Under the pieces are notes generated by a model that searched no databases, was not told the origin of the DNA, and was given only the letters and a program-made list of their open reading frames with translations. Made by a program: the position numbers and the translations under genes. A stretch of 64,000 nt of DNA from Bauldia litoralis (lineage in GTDB: Bacteria > Pseudomonadota > Alphaproteobacteria > Rhizobiales > Kaistiaceae): positions 1 to 64,000 of the forward strand of contig CAMCWB010000011.1 of the NCBI GenBank assembly GCA_945882315.1, read 5' to 3'. Of this stretch, positions 35,170 through 44,018 are shown in pieces. Position 1 is the stretch's first letter, and the number at the start of each line of letters is the position of its first letter.

Positions 35170-37224
35170 ATGACCGAGACCGCCGGAAATCCGTTGCTTG
35201 AACCCTGGACCGGGCCGTTTGGCGCGCCGCCCTTCATGGATGTCGAGGTCGCGCATTTCCGGCCGGCGCTCGACACCGGCATGACAGAGCAGCGAGCCGA
35301 GATCGATGCGATCGCCGACAACCCGGCGGCCGCGACCTTCGACAACACGATCGTGGCGCTAGAGACGAGCGGCTTCAATCTCGACCGGGTCTGCAGCGTC
35401 TTCTTCAATCTCTCCGGTTCGCACACCAATGACGAGATCCAGGCGATCGAGCGCGACGTCGCGCCGCTGCTCGCCCGGCATTCGAACGAGATCAGTCTCA
35501 ACACGAAGCTCTTCGCGCGCATCGCCTCGCTCTGGGAACGGCGCGAGGCCCTTGGCCTCGATGACGAGCAGGCGCGCGTGCTGGAGCGCTACCACATCAA
35601 CTACCTCCGCTCCGGCGCCGGGCTCGATGCCGCCGGCAAGACGCGGCTGGCCGAGATCAACGAACGGATGGCGACGCTTGCGACCCTTTTCGGCCAGAAT
35701 GTGCTTGCCGACGAGAAGGCCTACACGCTCGTCCTCGACGGGGCGGCCGATCTCGCCGGGTTGCCCGATTTCGTCGTCGCGGCCGCGGCGCAGGCGGCGG
35801 AAGAGCGCGGCGTAGCGGACAAGCATGTCATCACGCTGTCGCGCTCCAGCATCGAGCCCTTCCTGCAATTCTCGAAGCGCCGCGATCTCCGCGAGAAAGC
35901 CTTCACGGCCTGGTCGAAGCGCGGCGAGAATGACGGGGCGAGCGACAACCGGCCGATCATGGCCGAGATGATTGATCTCCGTGCCGAGCGCGCCAAGCTG
36001 ATGGGCTTCGACAGCTTCGCCGATTTCAAGCTCGCTGACACGATGGCGAAGACGCCGGGGGCGGCGCGCGCGCTTCTCGATACGGTGTGGACGCCGGCGC
36101 GGCGCCGGGCGGCGGTCGAGGAAGCCGACCTGCAGGCGCTGGCCGTGGCCGAAGGCGGCAATTTCAAGATCGCGCCCTGGGACTGGCGCTACTATTCCGA
36201 GGCGGTCCGCAGCCAGCGCTTCGCCTTCGACGAGGCCGAGCTGAAGCCCTATCTCCAGCTCGAATCGATTATCGACGCGGCCTTCTACACGGCGAACCGG
36301 CTCTTCGGCCTTTCCTTCAAGGAGCGCTTCGACGTTCCGGCCTATCATCTCGACGTGCGCGTCTTCGAGGTGACCGGCGCCGACGGCAAGCATGTCGGTC
36401 TCTTCTTCGGCGATTATTTCGCGCGTTCCTCGAAGCGGAGCGGCGCCTGGATGAGCGCCTTCCGCGACCAGCAGCGGCTTACCGGCAACGTCCGGCCGAT
36501 CGTGGTCAACGTCATGAACTTCTCGAAGCCGCCGGAAGGCGAGCGGGCGCTACTCTCCTTCGACGACGCGCATACGCTGTTCCACGAATTCGGCCACGCG
36601 CTGCACGGGCTTCTCTCCGACGTCACCTATCCGTTGATCTCGGGCACGAGCGTTTCGCGCGATTTCGTCGAACTGCCCTCGCAGCTTTACGAGCATTGGC
36701 TGGAGCAGCCGGAAATCCTGTCGCGCTTCGCCGTCCATTCGGAGACCGGCGCGCCGATGCCGGAGGCGCTTCTGAAGAAGGTGCTGTCGTCGCGGACCTT
36801 CAACCAGGGTTTCGCCACGGTGGAATACACCTCGTCGGCGCTGGTCGATCTCGACCTGCATGCGCGCAAGGCGGGCGAGGGAGCCGATGTGATGGCGCTC
36901 GAGAAGGCGACGCTCGACCGCATCCATATGCCGGAGGCGATCACGATGCGGCACCGGAGCCCGCATTTCGGACATATCTTCTCGGGCGGCTATGCGGCCG
37001 GCTACTACTCCTACCTCTGGTCGGAAGTGCTCGACGCCGACGCTTTCGCGGCCTTCAGGGAAACCGGCGACATCTTCGACCCGGCGCTGGCGAAGCGGCT
37101 CCACGACTTCATCTATTCGGCCGGCTACCGGCGCGATCCGGCGGAGGCCTACACGAGTTTCCGTGGCAGGCTGCCGACCAGCGAGGCTTTGCTTCGGAAG
37201 CGGGGGCTGGCAGAAGTAAAGTAG
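35170..37224 (+). CDS. M3-family oligopeptidase / peptidyl-dipeptidase (Dcp-like)
   Basis: 684 residues, typical length. The zinc site HEFGHALH starts at His472, with the third ligand Glu in DFVELPSQLYEHW and the substrate-binding region at HRSPHFGHIFSGGYAAGYYSYLWSEVLDADAF. Cytoplasmic, no signal peptide. It degrades short peptides, removing C-terminal dipeptides or cutting oligopeptides. It probably recycles peptides; the nearby peptide importer is broken. Confidence 0.93.
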   Translation: MTETAGNPLLEPWTGPFGAPPFMDVEVAHFRPALDTGMTEQRAEIDAIADNPAAATFDNTIVALETSGFNLDRVCSVFFNLSGSHTNDEIQAIERDVAPLLARHSNEISLNTKLFARIASLWERREALGLDDEQARVLERYHINYLRSGAGLDAAGKTRLAEINERMATLATLFGQNVLADEKAYTLVLDGAADLAGLPDFVVAAAAQAAEERGVADKHVITLSRSSIEPFLQFSKRRDLREKAFTAWSKRGENDGASDNRPIMAEMIDLRAERAKLMGFDSFADFKLADTMAKTPGAARALLDTVWTPARRRAAVEEADLQALAVAEGGNFKIAPWDWRYYSEAVRSQRFAFDEAELKPYLQLESIIDAAFYTANRLFGLSFKERFDVPAYHLDVRVFEVTGADGKHVGLFFGDYFARSSKRSGAWMSAFRDQQRLTGNVRPIVVNVMNFSKPPEGERALLSFDDAHTLFHEFGHALHGLLSDVTYPLISGTSVSRDFVELPSQLYEHWLEQPEILSRFAVHSETGAPMPEALLKKVLSSRTFNQGFATVEYTSSALVDLDLHARKAGEGADVMALEKATLDRIHMPEAITMRHRSPHFGHIFSGGYAAGYYSYLWSEVLDADAFAAFRETGDIFDPALAKRLHDFIYSAGYRRDPAEAYTSFRGRLPTSEALLRKRGLAEVK

Positions 37225-37259
37225 AATCGCGTCTTCGATTTGGCCGGCGGGGAGACGGA

Positions 37260-38027
37260 ATGACCGATCGCGGCGTTGTCTATGCGTGCTCGCATATGCG
37301 CTGGCTTGCCGAGACGCTCACGTCGGCACGCTCCTGCGCCGCCCAGATGCCCGACCTTCGCCGGCAGCTCTTCGTCACCGAGACGCTCTACGCCGAGGCG
37401 AAGCGGCACATCGATGCGGACTTTCCCGAGGTGTTCGTGCTGCCGGCGACGTTACACGCGCATCGTCCGAGATTTGAAGCCACGCTTCGGACCGACCTGA
37501 AGGAGGCGATCTTCATCGACGGCGACACATATTTCATCTCGCCGGTCCATGAACTCTTCGACATTCTCGCCGATTTCGACATCGCGGTCGCGCTGGCGCC
37601 GCAATATTTCAGCCCGCAGGCGGTGACGCTGAAGATCTATGACCTGCTACCGGCGGTCTCTGAGGCGCTGCCCGAGTGGAATACCGGCGTGATCGTGGCG
37701 CGCGTGGACGACGCCTTCCGGGCGATGGTGACAAGCTGGTCGGAGCTTTTCGAGAAGGCCCAGGCGGCCGGCTTCCGCATGGACCAGGCTTCCTTCCGCA
37801 GTGCCGTGATCAAGAGCGGGTTACGCATCGCCACGCTGCCCAACAACTATAATTTCCGGGCCAATATCGAGAACAATCTGGCGCGGGCGGTGAAGATCCT
37901 GCATGCGCATGGCGAACTGGAAAAGATCGCCGGCTACATCAACGCGAAGACGAGCATGCGCGTCTATGCGCCGAAGCAGGAAGAGATCTACGGCTTCTCG
38001 CCGCGGCCGGTGTCGCTGCAGAATTGA
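37260..38027 (+). CDS. GT-A-fold sugar transferase-like protein
   Basis: 255 residues. The DxD-type motif IFIDGDTYFISPVHELFDIL and the later EWNTGVIVARVDDAFRAMV resemble nucleotide-diphospho-sugar transferases that modify surface glycans. No membrane helix. GGGAGACGG precedes the ATG. It starts 35 bases after the peptidase and may share its transcript, which ends at the hairpin at 38056-38082. Donor and acceptor unknown. Confidence 0.65.
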   Translation: MTDRGVVYACSHMRWLAETLTSARSCAAQMPDLRRQLFVTETLYAEAKRHIDADFPEVFVLPATLHAHRPRFEATLRTDLKEAIFIDGDTYFISPVHELFDILADFDIAVALAPQYFSPQAVTLKIYDLLPAVSEALPEWNTGVIVARVDDAFRAMVTSWSELFEKAQAAGFRMDQASFRSAVIKSGLRIATLPNNYNFRANIENNLARAVKILHAHGELEKIAGYINAKTSMRVYAPKQEEIYGFSPRPVSLQN

Positions 38028-38055
38028 AACCGAGTCCGTCCATCGCTCGAATGCA

Positions 38056-38082
38056 AAACGGCCGGAACTTGCCCGGCCGTTT
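38056..38082. terminator. Bidirectional rho-independent terminator
   Basis: AAACGGCCGG (38056-38065) and CCGGCCGTTT (38073-38082) form perfect arms around a seven-base loop. T-rich bases follow on each strand. It lies between the convergent sugar-transferase-like and GNAT genes. Confidence 0.85.
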
Positions 38083-38106
38083 CATCTTTGCCGCGAATCG
38101 CAGCGG

Positions 38107-38655
38107 CTATGCGGCGCGCGTGAAGGCGCCCGCCGCACCAGCCATCGCCGGGACGAACTCGGTCTGGCTGCTCGCCGTGATCTTGCCGGCGGCATGCGCC
38201 AACGCGCCGGGCTGGAGCTCCAGGCCGAGGAAGCGCTTGCGGATGACCGGGGCGGGCATCTTCAGACGCTTGGTCAGTTCGGCCGAGAAGCCGAAGCGGG
38301 TGTAGTAGGGCGCGTCGCCGATGAGGAGGATCGCGGTGTGGCCAAGCGCCTTGGCGCGGGCGACGGCCTCCCGCATCAGCGCCGAGCCGATGCCGCCGCC
38401 CTGGACGTTCGGATCGACCGCCAGCGGGCCGAGCAGGAGCGCGGCGCAATCCTCGCCGGCGTCGACATGCCAAAGGCGGACGGAGCCGACGATCCTGCCG
38501 CCGTCGCGCGCCACCAGAGAAAGACCGGGCGCCGGAAGACGGCCGGCGCGCAGGCGCTCGGACGGCTTCAGTACGCGGTCGGGCCCCATCGCCCGGTCAA
38601 GCAGGATCTCGCGGGCGCCGATGTCTTCCGGCTGCTCTTCGGTGATCGTGATCAT
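38107..38655 (-). CDS. GNAT-family N-acetyltransferase
   Basis: 182 residues from ATG 38655, with GGAGAG nine bases upstream. Acetyl-CoA-binding motif LGPLAVDPNVQGGGIGSALMREAVARAKALG and a C-terminal DAPYYTRFGFSAELTKRLKMPAP segment. Such a GNAT is commonly encoded beside the alphaproteobacterial ornithine decarboxylase and may acetylate polyamines, which is unproven. It lies downstream of odc on the same strand, separated by a hairpin. Confidence 0.88.
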   Translation of the reverse strand: MITITEEQPEDIGAREILLDRAMGPDRVLKPSERLRAGRLPAPGLSLVARDGGRIVGSVRLWHVDAGEDCAALLLGPLAVDPNVQGGGIGSALMREAVARAKALGHTAILLIGDAPYYTRFGFSAELTKRLKMPAPVIRKRFLGLELQPGALAHAAGKITASSQTEFVPAMAGAAGAFTRAA

Positions 38656-38737
38656 CTTCGTTCTCTCCAACCGGTCACATCCGGCGTCAGGACCCAGCAG
38701 ACCGCGGCGCGACCGAAATCGCGCTTTGGCAGGTGGA

Positions 38738-38759
38738 CCCTCCGCGTGGCCGCGGAGGG
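38738..38759. terminator. Intercistronic hairpin between odc and GNAT genes
   Basis: CCCTCCGCG (38738-38746) and CGCGGAGGG (38751-38759) are perfect arms around TGGC, 32 bases past the odc stop. No U-run; likely to reduce read-through or stabilise the odc transcript end. Confidence 0.55.
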
Positions 38760-38790
38760 GTGACAGTCAGGGGTTTCCCGGCCTGACCGC

Positions 38791-39921
38791 TCAGATCACG
38801 TAGGATCGGAGCGGCTCGAAGCCGTTGAAGGCGACCGCCGAGTAGGTGGTCGTGTAGGCGCCCGTGCCTTCGATCAGCACTTCGTCGCCGATCGAGAGCG
38901 ACACCGGCAGATCGTAGGGCGTCTTCTCGTAGAGGACGTCCGCCGAATCGCAGGTCGGGCCGGCGATGACGCAGGGGCTCTTCGCGTCGCCGTCGCGCTC
39001 GGTGCGGATCGGGTAGCGGATCGCCTCGTCCATCGTTTCGGCGAGACCGCCGAACTTGCCGATGTCGAGATAGACCCAGCGCACCGGATCGTTGTCGGCC
39101 TTCTTCGAGATCAGCACGACCTCGGCCTTGACGACGCCGGCATCGCCGACCATGCCGCGGCCCGGCTCGATGATGGTCTCCGGAATGCGGTTGCCGAAAT
39201 GCTTGCGGAGCGCATTCGAGATCGCCCGGCCGTAGGTCTTCACCAGCGGAATCTTCTTCAGATACTTCGTCGGGAAGCCGCCGCCGAGATTGACCATGCG
39301 GAGCTGGATGCCGCGATCCGACAGCGTGCGGAAGATTTCCGCCGCCGAAGCGAGCGCGATGTCCCAGGCCTCCGGGTTCGGCTGCTGCGAGCCGACATGG
39401 AAGGAAATGCCGCAGGCGTCGAGGCCAAGCCGGTGAGCGTGCTCGAGCACGCCGACGGCGAGTTCCGGCACGCAGCCGAACTTCCGCGACAGCGGCCATT
39501 CGGCGCCGACGCAGTCGCACAGGATGCGGCAGAAGACGCGGGCGCCGGGAGCGGCACGGGCGACCTTTTCGACTTCCTCACGGCAATCGACCGCGAAGAG
39601 GCGGATGCCGCGCTGGTAAGCGGCGGCGATGTCGCGCTCTTTCTTGATCGTGTTGCCGAAGGAGATGCGGTCCGGAGTGGCGCCGGCGGCCAGCGCCATG
39701 TCGATCTCGGCGACGCTGGCGCAGTCGAAGGACGAGCCCAGGTCGGCGAGGAGCTTCAGCACCTCCGGCGCCGGATTGGCCTTCACCGCGTAATAGACGC
39801 GGCTGTCCGGCAGGGCGCGGGCGAAAGTGTTGTAATTGGTGCGCACGACATCGAGGTCGACGACGAGGCAGGGGCCTTCGGGACGTCGGTCACGAAGGAA
39901 TTCGCGGATACGGTCGGTCAT
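38791..39921 (-). CDS. Ornithine (or ornithine/lysine) decarboxylase, fold III
   Basis: 376 residues of the alanine-racemase-fold decarboxylases. PLP-binding Lys47 in YYAVKANP, His175 in FHVGSQ, the phosphate loop NLGGGFP, EPGRGMV, and catalytic Cys324-Asp325 in GPTCDSADVLYE are all present. It produces putrescine, the substrate for the homospermidine synthase encoded at 30957-32387. The gene is preceded by a long structured non-coding leader, suggesting control of polyamine level at the RNA. Confidence 0.94.
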   Translation of the reverse strand: MTDRIREFLRDRRPEGPCLVVDLDVVRTNYNTFARALPDSRVYYAVKANPAPEVLKLLADLGSSFDCASVAEIDMALAAGATPDRISFGNTIKKERDIAAAYQRGIRLFAVDCREEVEKVARAAPGARVFCRILCDCVGAEWPLSRKFGCVPELAVGVLEHAHRLGLDACGISFHVGSQQPNPEAWDIALASAAEIFRTLSDRGIQLRMVNLGGGFPTKYLKKIPLVKTYGRAISNALRKHFGNRIPETIIEPGRGMVGDAGVVKAEVVLISKKADNDPVRWVYLDIGKFGGLAETMDEAIRYPIRTERDGDAKSPCVIAGPTCDSADVLYEKTPYDLPVSLSIGDEVLIEGTGAYTTTYSAVAFNGFEPLRSYVI

Positions 39922-40350
39922 TCTCGGGCGCTCCCAAGCGAATTGTTGAAACCGCCGGCAGCATTGGTTTTCGGATGACCGCGATGGAGACGATCAGTCC
40001 GTAACGTCTGCGACCGGTTTGCCGGCTGGAGCCGACTGGTTTGCGGGTGGCAGTCGATCAAACGGACAGGGTAGTCCGCTTCCTCGCTGCCTTCGCTTGG
40101 ATTGGGAAGCTCCCGATCCGCACTCCCGGCAAGATGTAGATGCCTCTTCAGTGACCCCGGCCTTTGGAGAGCCGGTTGAGACCAAAAAAGCCCGCTACGT
40201 CGTTGCTTTAAGCCGCGTCCTTCGAAGTCTCCGGGAACTCCCCGGCGCTTCACCCTCGGACAATCTGCGACCACAGGCACGTGCGAAATTGGGCAAAGCG
40301 GATGTATGCTCGATTGGTTACACAATCAAGAATAAATTCGGCTTCTCCTA
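39922..40350 (-). promoter_or_regulatory. Long structured leader of the decarboxylase gene (speF-like candidate)
   Basis: No convincing gene occupies the 553 bases between odc and the divergent GGT gene. On the odc strand the part nearest odc can form several hairpins: CCGGG/CCCGG (40231-40235 with 40241-40245), CCGGC/GCCGG (40157-40161 with 40171-40175) and GGATTGGGA/TCCCGATCC (40099-40107 with 40111-40119). A U6 run follows GCGGGC (40184-40189). A conserved RNA motif named speF precedes ornithine decarboxylase genes in alphaproteobacteria; this region is a candidate by position and structure, but I could not check it against the motif model. Confidence 0.5.
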
Positions 40351-40425
40351 AAAAAATCACTGGAGGAATTTTGGGGCCTGGCCGGGGCCGTTCGCGTGGC
40401 GCTTTCGGCTGAGGGCCTGTAATTC

Positions 40426-40468
40426 TCCCTCAGGCAGCGGTGGCACGGGTCTGCCCGGACGTGAGGGA
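40426..40468 (+). promoter_or_regulatory. Hairpin that could mask the GGT ribosome-binding site
   Basis: TCCCTCAGGCAG (40426-40437) can pair with CTGCC (40451-40455) and TGAGGGA (40462-40468), leaving a six-base bulge. The 3' arm contains the GAGGG that serves the GTG start at 40475. Confidence 0.35.
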
Positions 40469-40474
40469 ACAAGC

Positions 40475-42064
40475 GTGAACGAGACGGTGGTCGGGGAAAA
40501 GGGCATGGTCGTCGCGCCGCACCGGGCGGCGGCGGAGGCCGGCGCCGAGGTGTTGCGGGCCGGCGGCAACGCCGTCGAGGCGATTCTCGCGGCGGCGGCG
40601 ACCATCGCCGTTGTCTATCCGCACATGAATTCGATCGGCGGCGATTCCTTCTTCCTCATCGCCGAGCCGGGCAGGCCGGTCAAGGCGATCGACGCCTGCG
40701 GACCAGCCGGCGCGCTGGCGACGGCCGAGAGCTACCGGAAGGCCGATTATGACGTGATGCCGACCCGGGGGCCGGAGGCGGCACTGACCGTTGCCGGTAC
40801 GGTTTCGGGCTGGCAGCTCGCCAGTGAAGTGGCTACGGCGCTGGGCGGCCGCCTCGACCGGCGCGACCTTCTCGGCGACGCCATCGGGCGGGCGCGTGAG
40901 GGCATCGTCGTGACACGCTCGCAGTCGCAGATGGCAGGCGAGTTCCTCGACGAGCTGGCGCCGGTGCCGGGCTTCGCGGCGCATTTCCTCGTGGACGGCA
41001 AGCCGCCCGAGATCGGCAGCCGGCTGAAGATGGAACGGCTCGCCGATACGCTCGAGCGGCTCGCCCATGTCGGCTTCCAGGATTTCTACAAGGGCGATAT
41101 CGCCGCGACGGTCGCCGGAGAACTCGAAGCCGTCGGCAGCCCGGTGACGCGCGAAGACCTTCGCCGGCAGGAAGCGCGGCTGGTGACGCCGCTGACGCTC
41201 GGCCTCGCCGATGCGACGGTCCACAATATGACGGCGCCGACGCAGGGCCTCGCCTCGCTGATCATCCTCGGCCTGTTCGACCGGCTGGGCGTCAAGCGCG
41301 GCGAGAGCTTCGACCATCTCCACGGGCTGATCGAGGCGACCAAGCGCGCCTTTGCGGTCCGCGACCGCGAAATCGCCGATCCGCGCGTCGTCGACGATTT
41401 GAAGCGCTACCTCGATCCCGCCTGGCTCGACCCGGAAGCGCTGACCATCGACCGGAGGCGGGCGGAGCGCTGGGGCAATGGCAGCGGCAAGGGCGACACG
41501 ATCTGGATGGGGGCCATCGACCAGAAGGGGCTTTCAGTCTCCTTCATCCAGTCGATCTATTGGGAATACGGCTCCGGCGTCGTGCTGCCGCGGACCGGCA
41601 TCCTCTGGCAGAATCGCGGCGCGGGATTCTCGCTCGATCCGGCCTCGCTGAATGCGCTGAAGCCAGGCAAGAAGCCGTTCCACACGCTCAACCCGCCGCT
41701 GGCGCGCTTCAAGGATGGGCGGACGATGACCTATGGCTCCATGGGCGGCGACGGCCAGCCGCAATTCCAGGCGGCGGTCTTCACCCGCCACGCGCGTTTC
41801 GGCATGGAACTCGGCGACGCCATCGATGCGCCACGCTGGCGGCTCGGCCGGACCTGGGGTTCGGAAACCGCGGAACTCGTCGTCGAGAACCGTTTCGATC
41901 CGGATCTCATCGAGGCGCTGGCGCGCGCCGGCCACGGCATTGAGGTGCTGCCGGAGGCCTATTCGGACGGGCTTGGTCACGCCGGGGCGATCGTCCGGCG
42001 GGCTGACGGCAGGCTCTTCGGCGCCTCCGATCCGCGCTCGGACGGCGCCGCGGTTACCGTGTGA
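40475..42064 (+). CDS. Gamma-glutamyltransferase-family protein
   Basis: 529 residues of the Ntn-hydrolase GGT family. Probable self-cleavage and catalytic Thr342 is in GKGDTIWMGAID; upstream EVLRAGGNAVEAILAAA and downstream RTMTYGSMGGDGQPQFQAAVFTRH are family blocks. No signal peptide, so a cytoplasmic acylase-type role is more likely than periplasmic glutathione breakdown. GTG start with GAGGG. It is followed by an amidase on the same strand. Confidence 0.88.
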   Translation: MNETVVGEKGMVVAPHRAAAEAGAEVLRAGGNAVEAILAAAATIAVVYPHMNSIGGDSFFLIAEPGRPVKAIDACGPAGALATAESYRKADYDVMPTRGPEAALTVAGTVSGWQLASEVATALGGRLDRRDLLGDAIGRAREGIVVTRSQSQMAGEFLDELAPVPGFAAHFLVDGKPPEIGSRLKMERLADTLERLAHVGFQDFYKGDIAATVAGELEAVGSPVTREDLRRQEARLVTPLTLGLADATVHNMTAPTQGLASLIILGLFDRLGVKRGESFDHLHGLIEATKRAFAVRDREIADPRVVDDLKRYLDPAWLDPEALTIDRRRAERWGNGSGKGDTIWMGAIDQKGLSVSFIQSIYWEYGSGVVLPRTGILWQNRGAGFSLDPASLNALKPGKKPFHTLNPPLARFKDGRTMTYGSMGGDGQPQFQAAVFTRHARFGMELGDAIDAPRWRLGRTWGSETAELVVENRFDPDLIEALARAGHGIEVLPEAYSDGLGHAGAIVRRADGRLFGASDPRSDGAAVTV

Positions 42065-42122
42065 GGCGAGCGCGACCGATTGGCGGGTTTCACCGCCGGA
42101 AAGTTCGTGTCACTCTCCGGTC

Positions 42123-43307
42123 ATGTTGATCCCCGCCGACCCTTTCCATGCCTTCGTCGACTATCCGGACGTGCCGGTCGCCAATGCGCCGTCGGGCACA
42201 CTGGCTGGTCTCACCTTTGCCGTGAAGGACATCTTCGATGTCGCCGGCTACAAGACCGGCTGCGGCAATCCGACCAAGACCGAGGACGCCGCGCCGGCGG
42301 CGCATCACGCGCCCTGCGTGGCGGCGCTGCTCGACGAAGGCGCGCGCTTCGTCGGCAAGACCCATACGGCGGAGCTCGCCTTTTCGCTCGACGGGCGCAA
42401 CGAACATTTCGGCACGCCGGAAAATCCCGCTGCTCTGGGCCGCGTGCCCGGCGGCTCATCTTCCGGCTCGGCTTCGGCAGTGGCCGGCAAGCTGGTCGAT
42501 TTCGCACTCGGCAGCGACACCGGCGGCTCGATCCGCGGCCCGGCTTCCTTCTGCGGCCTGATCGGCCTCCGTCCGACGCATGGACGGATCGATATCGGCG
42601 GCGCCATGCCGCTGGCGCCGAGTCTCGACACGGTCGGCTGGTTCGCGCGCTCGGCGGATGTCTATGAGCGCGTCGCCGCGGTACTGCTCGGCGAGGACAA
42701 GGACGGCCCGGCGTTGAAGCGCATGACGATCGCCGACGATGCCTACGCGCTCCTTGCCGGCGCCGGCGAGGATGCGGCGGTCCGGCCTGGCATCGCGCGG
42801 GTCGGCGAATTCTTCGAGCCGACCGGCGCGCGGGTCATCGCCGCCGACGGGCTGGCGGCCTGGGCCCAGGTCTTCCGGACCGTCCAGGGCTATGAGGCCT
42901 GGCAGTCGCATGGCAATTGGATCAAGAGCCGGAACCCGGTGTTGCAAGCGGTCGTGCGCGGCCGCTTCGAGGCGGCGAGCCGGATCAGCGCCGAGGAGTA
43001 TCGCGCCGCCACAACGAAGCGCGCGCAGATCAGCGAGACCATCGAGGCGATTCTCGGCGACGACGGCGTCATCGTCCTGCCGACGCTGCCGACGGTGGCG
43101 CCGCGGCTCGATGCCGACGAGGCGACCTTCGAGAGCTTCCGCGCCCAGGCGTTGCTGATGCTGTGCACGGCGGGGCTTTCCGGCCTGCCGCAGATATCGC
43201 TGCCGCTCGGTCTCGTCTATGGCTGCCCGATCGGCATCTCGATCCTCGGTCCGCGCGGCCGCGACCGGGCGCTGGTCCGCGTTGCCGGCGAAATACTGGC
43301 GTCATAA
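42123..43307 (+). CDS. Amidase (amidase-signature family)
   Basis: 394 residues. Ser-cisSer-Lys triad: Lys35 in FAVKDIFDV, the Ser-rich VPGGSSSGSASAVA, and the nucleophile Ser136 in GSDTGGSIRGPASFCG. Hydrolyses a small amide; shorter than GatA and without the GatCAB context, so a catabolic amidase such as an indoleacetamide- or allophanate-type hydrolase is possible. It is 58 bases after the GGT gene. Confidence 0.9.
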   Translation: MLIPADPFHAFVDYPDVPVANAPSGTLAGLTFAVKDIFDVAGYKTGCGNPTKTEDAAPAAHHAPCVAALLDEGARFVGKTHTAELAFSLDGRNEHFGTPENPAALGRVPGGSSSGSASAVAGKLVDFALGSDTGGSIRGPASFCGLIGLRPTHGRIDIGGAMPLAPSLDTVGWFARSADVYERVAAVLLGEDKDGPALKRMTIADDAYALLAGAGEDAAVRPGIARVGEFFEPTGARVIAADGLAAWAQVFRTVQGYEAWQSHGNWIKSRNPVLQAVVRGRFEAASRISAEEYRAATTKRAQISETIEAILGDDGVIVLPTLPTVAPRLDADEATFESFRAQALLMLCTAGLSGLPQISLPLGLVYGCPIGISILGPRGRDRALVRVAGEILAS

Positions 43308-43358
43308 ACAAAGCCTCGAATTCGCCGCAGTCGCTGCCGCAGTCTCAACCGGATTTCG

Positions 43359-44018
43359 ATGACAGAAAAACGTCCCCTTCTTGCTGCCCTGATGCTCGCC
43401 GGCTGCGTGTTCGCAGCGCCGGTCGCGGAGGCGCATCCGCATGTGCTGGTCGATGCCAAGTCGGAGATCCTTTTCGACGGAGAGGGACGCATAGCAGCCG
43501 TCCGCCACAGCTGGCAGTTCGATGAGGCCTTCAGCTCCTATGCAATGCAGGGTCTCGACACGAACAATGACGGCGAGATGTCGCCCGAAGAGTTGCAGCC
43601 GCTCGCCAAGGTGAATGTCGAGTCGCTGCAGGAATTCGCTTTTTTCACCTACCTGACCGTCGACGACAAGGAACTCGCCTTCCTGCCGCCGACCGAATAC
43701 TGGCTGGAGCTGCGCGGCGACAAGCTGACGCTCTTCTACAGCCTGCCGCTGAAAGAGCCGGCCAAGGTCGGTGCCAAGACGACGCTCGAAGTCTACGACC
43801 CCGAATATTTCGTCGCCTTCACCTTCGTGAAGGACGATCCGATCGCGGTTGTCGACGCGCCGGCGGGCTGCGCGGCGGTCTATCATCCGCCGGTCGGGGT
43901 CGATGACGAGACGATGGCGATGCTCGGCGCGCTGCCGGCGGAAGAGAAGGAACTGCCGCCCGAGCTTGCCGATGCGGCGTCCGACCTCGCCAATGTCGTG
44001 ACGGTTACATGCCCCTGA
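43359..44018 (+). CDS. DUF1007 periplasmic protein
   Basis: 219 residues with a signal peptide (LAALMLAGCVFAAPVAEA) followed at once by HPHVLVDAKSEILFD, the family hallmark; the mature N-terminus starts near the His pair. DTNNDGEMSPEEL resembles an EF-hand loop. DUF1007 genes are usually beside NicO-type metal exporters, as here, where the stop overlaps the next start by ten bases. A periplasmic metal-binding partner is likely. Confidence 0.9.
   Translation: MTEKRPLLAALMLAGCVFAAPVAEAHPHVLVDAKSEILFDGEGRIAAVRHSWQFDEAFSSYAMQGLDTNNDGEMSPEELQPLAKVNVESLQEFAFFTYLTVDDKELAFLPPTEYWLELRGDKLTLFYSLPLKEPAKVGAKTTLEVYDPEYFVAFTFVKDDPIAVVDAPAGCAAVYHPPVGVDDETMAMLGALPAEEKELPPELADAASDLANVVTVTCP

Noticed and set aside
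39918-40325. Open frame in the odc leader
   Set aside because: No ribosome-binding site, no family pattern, and it ends over the odc start; the region is better explained as structured leader RNA.
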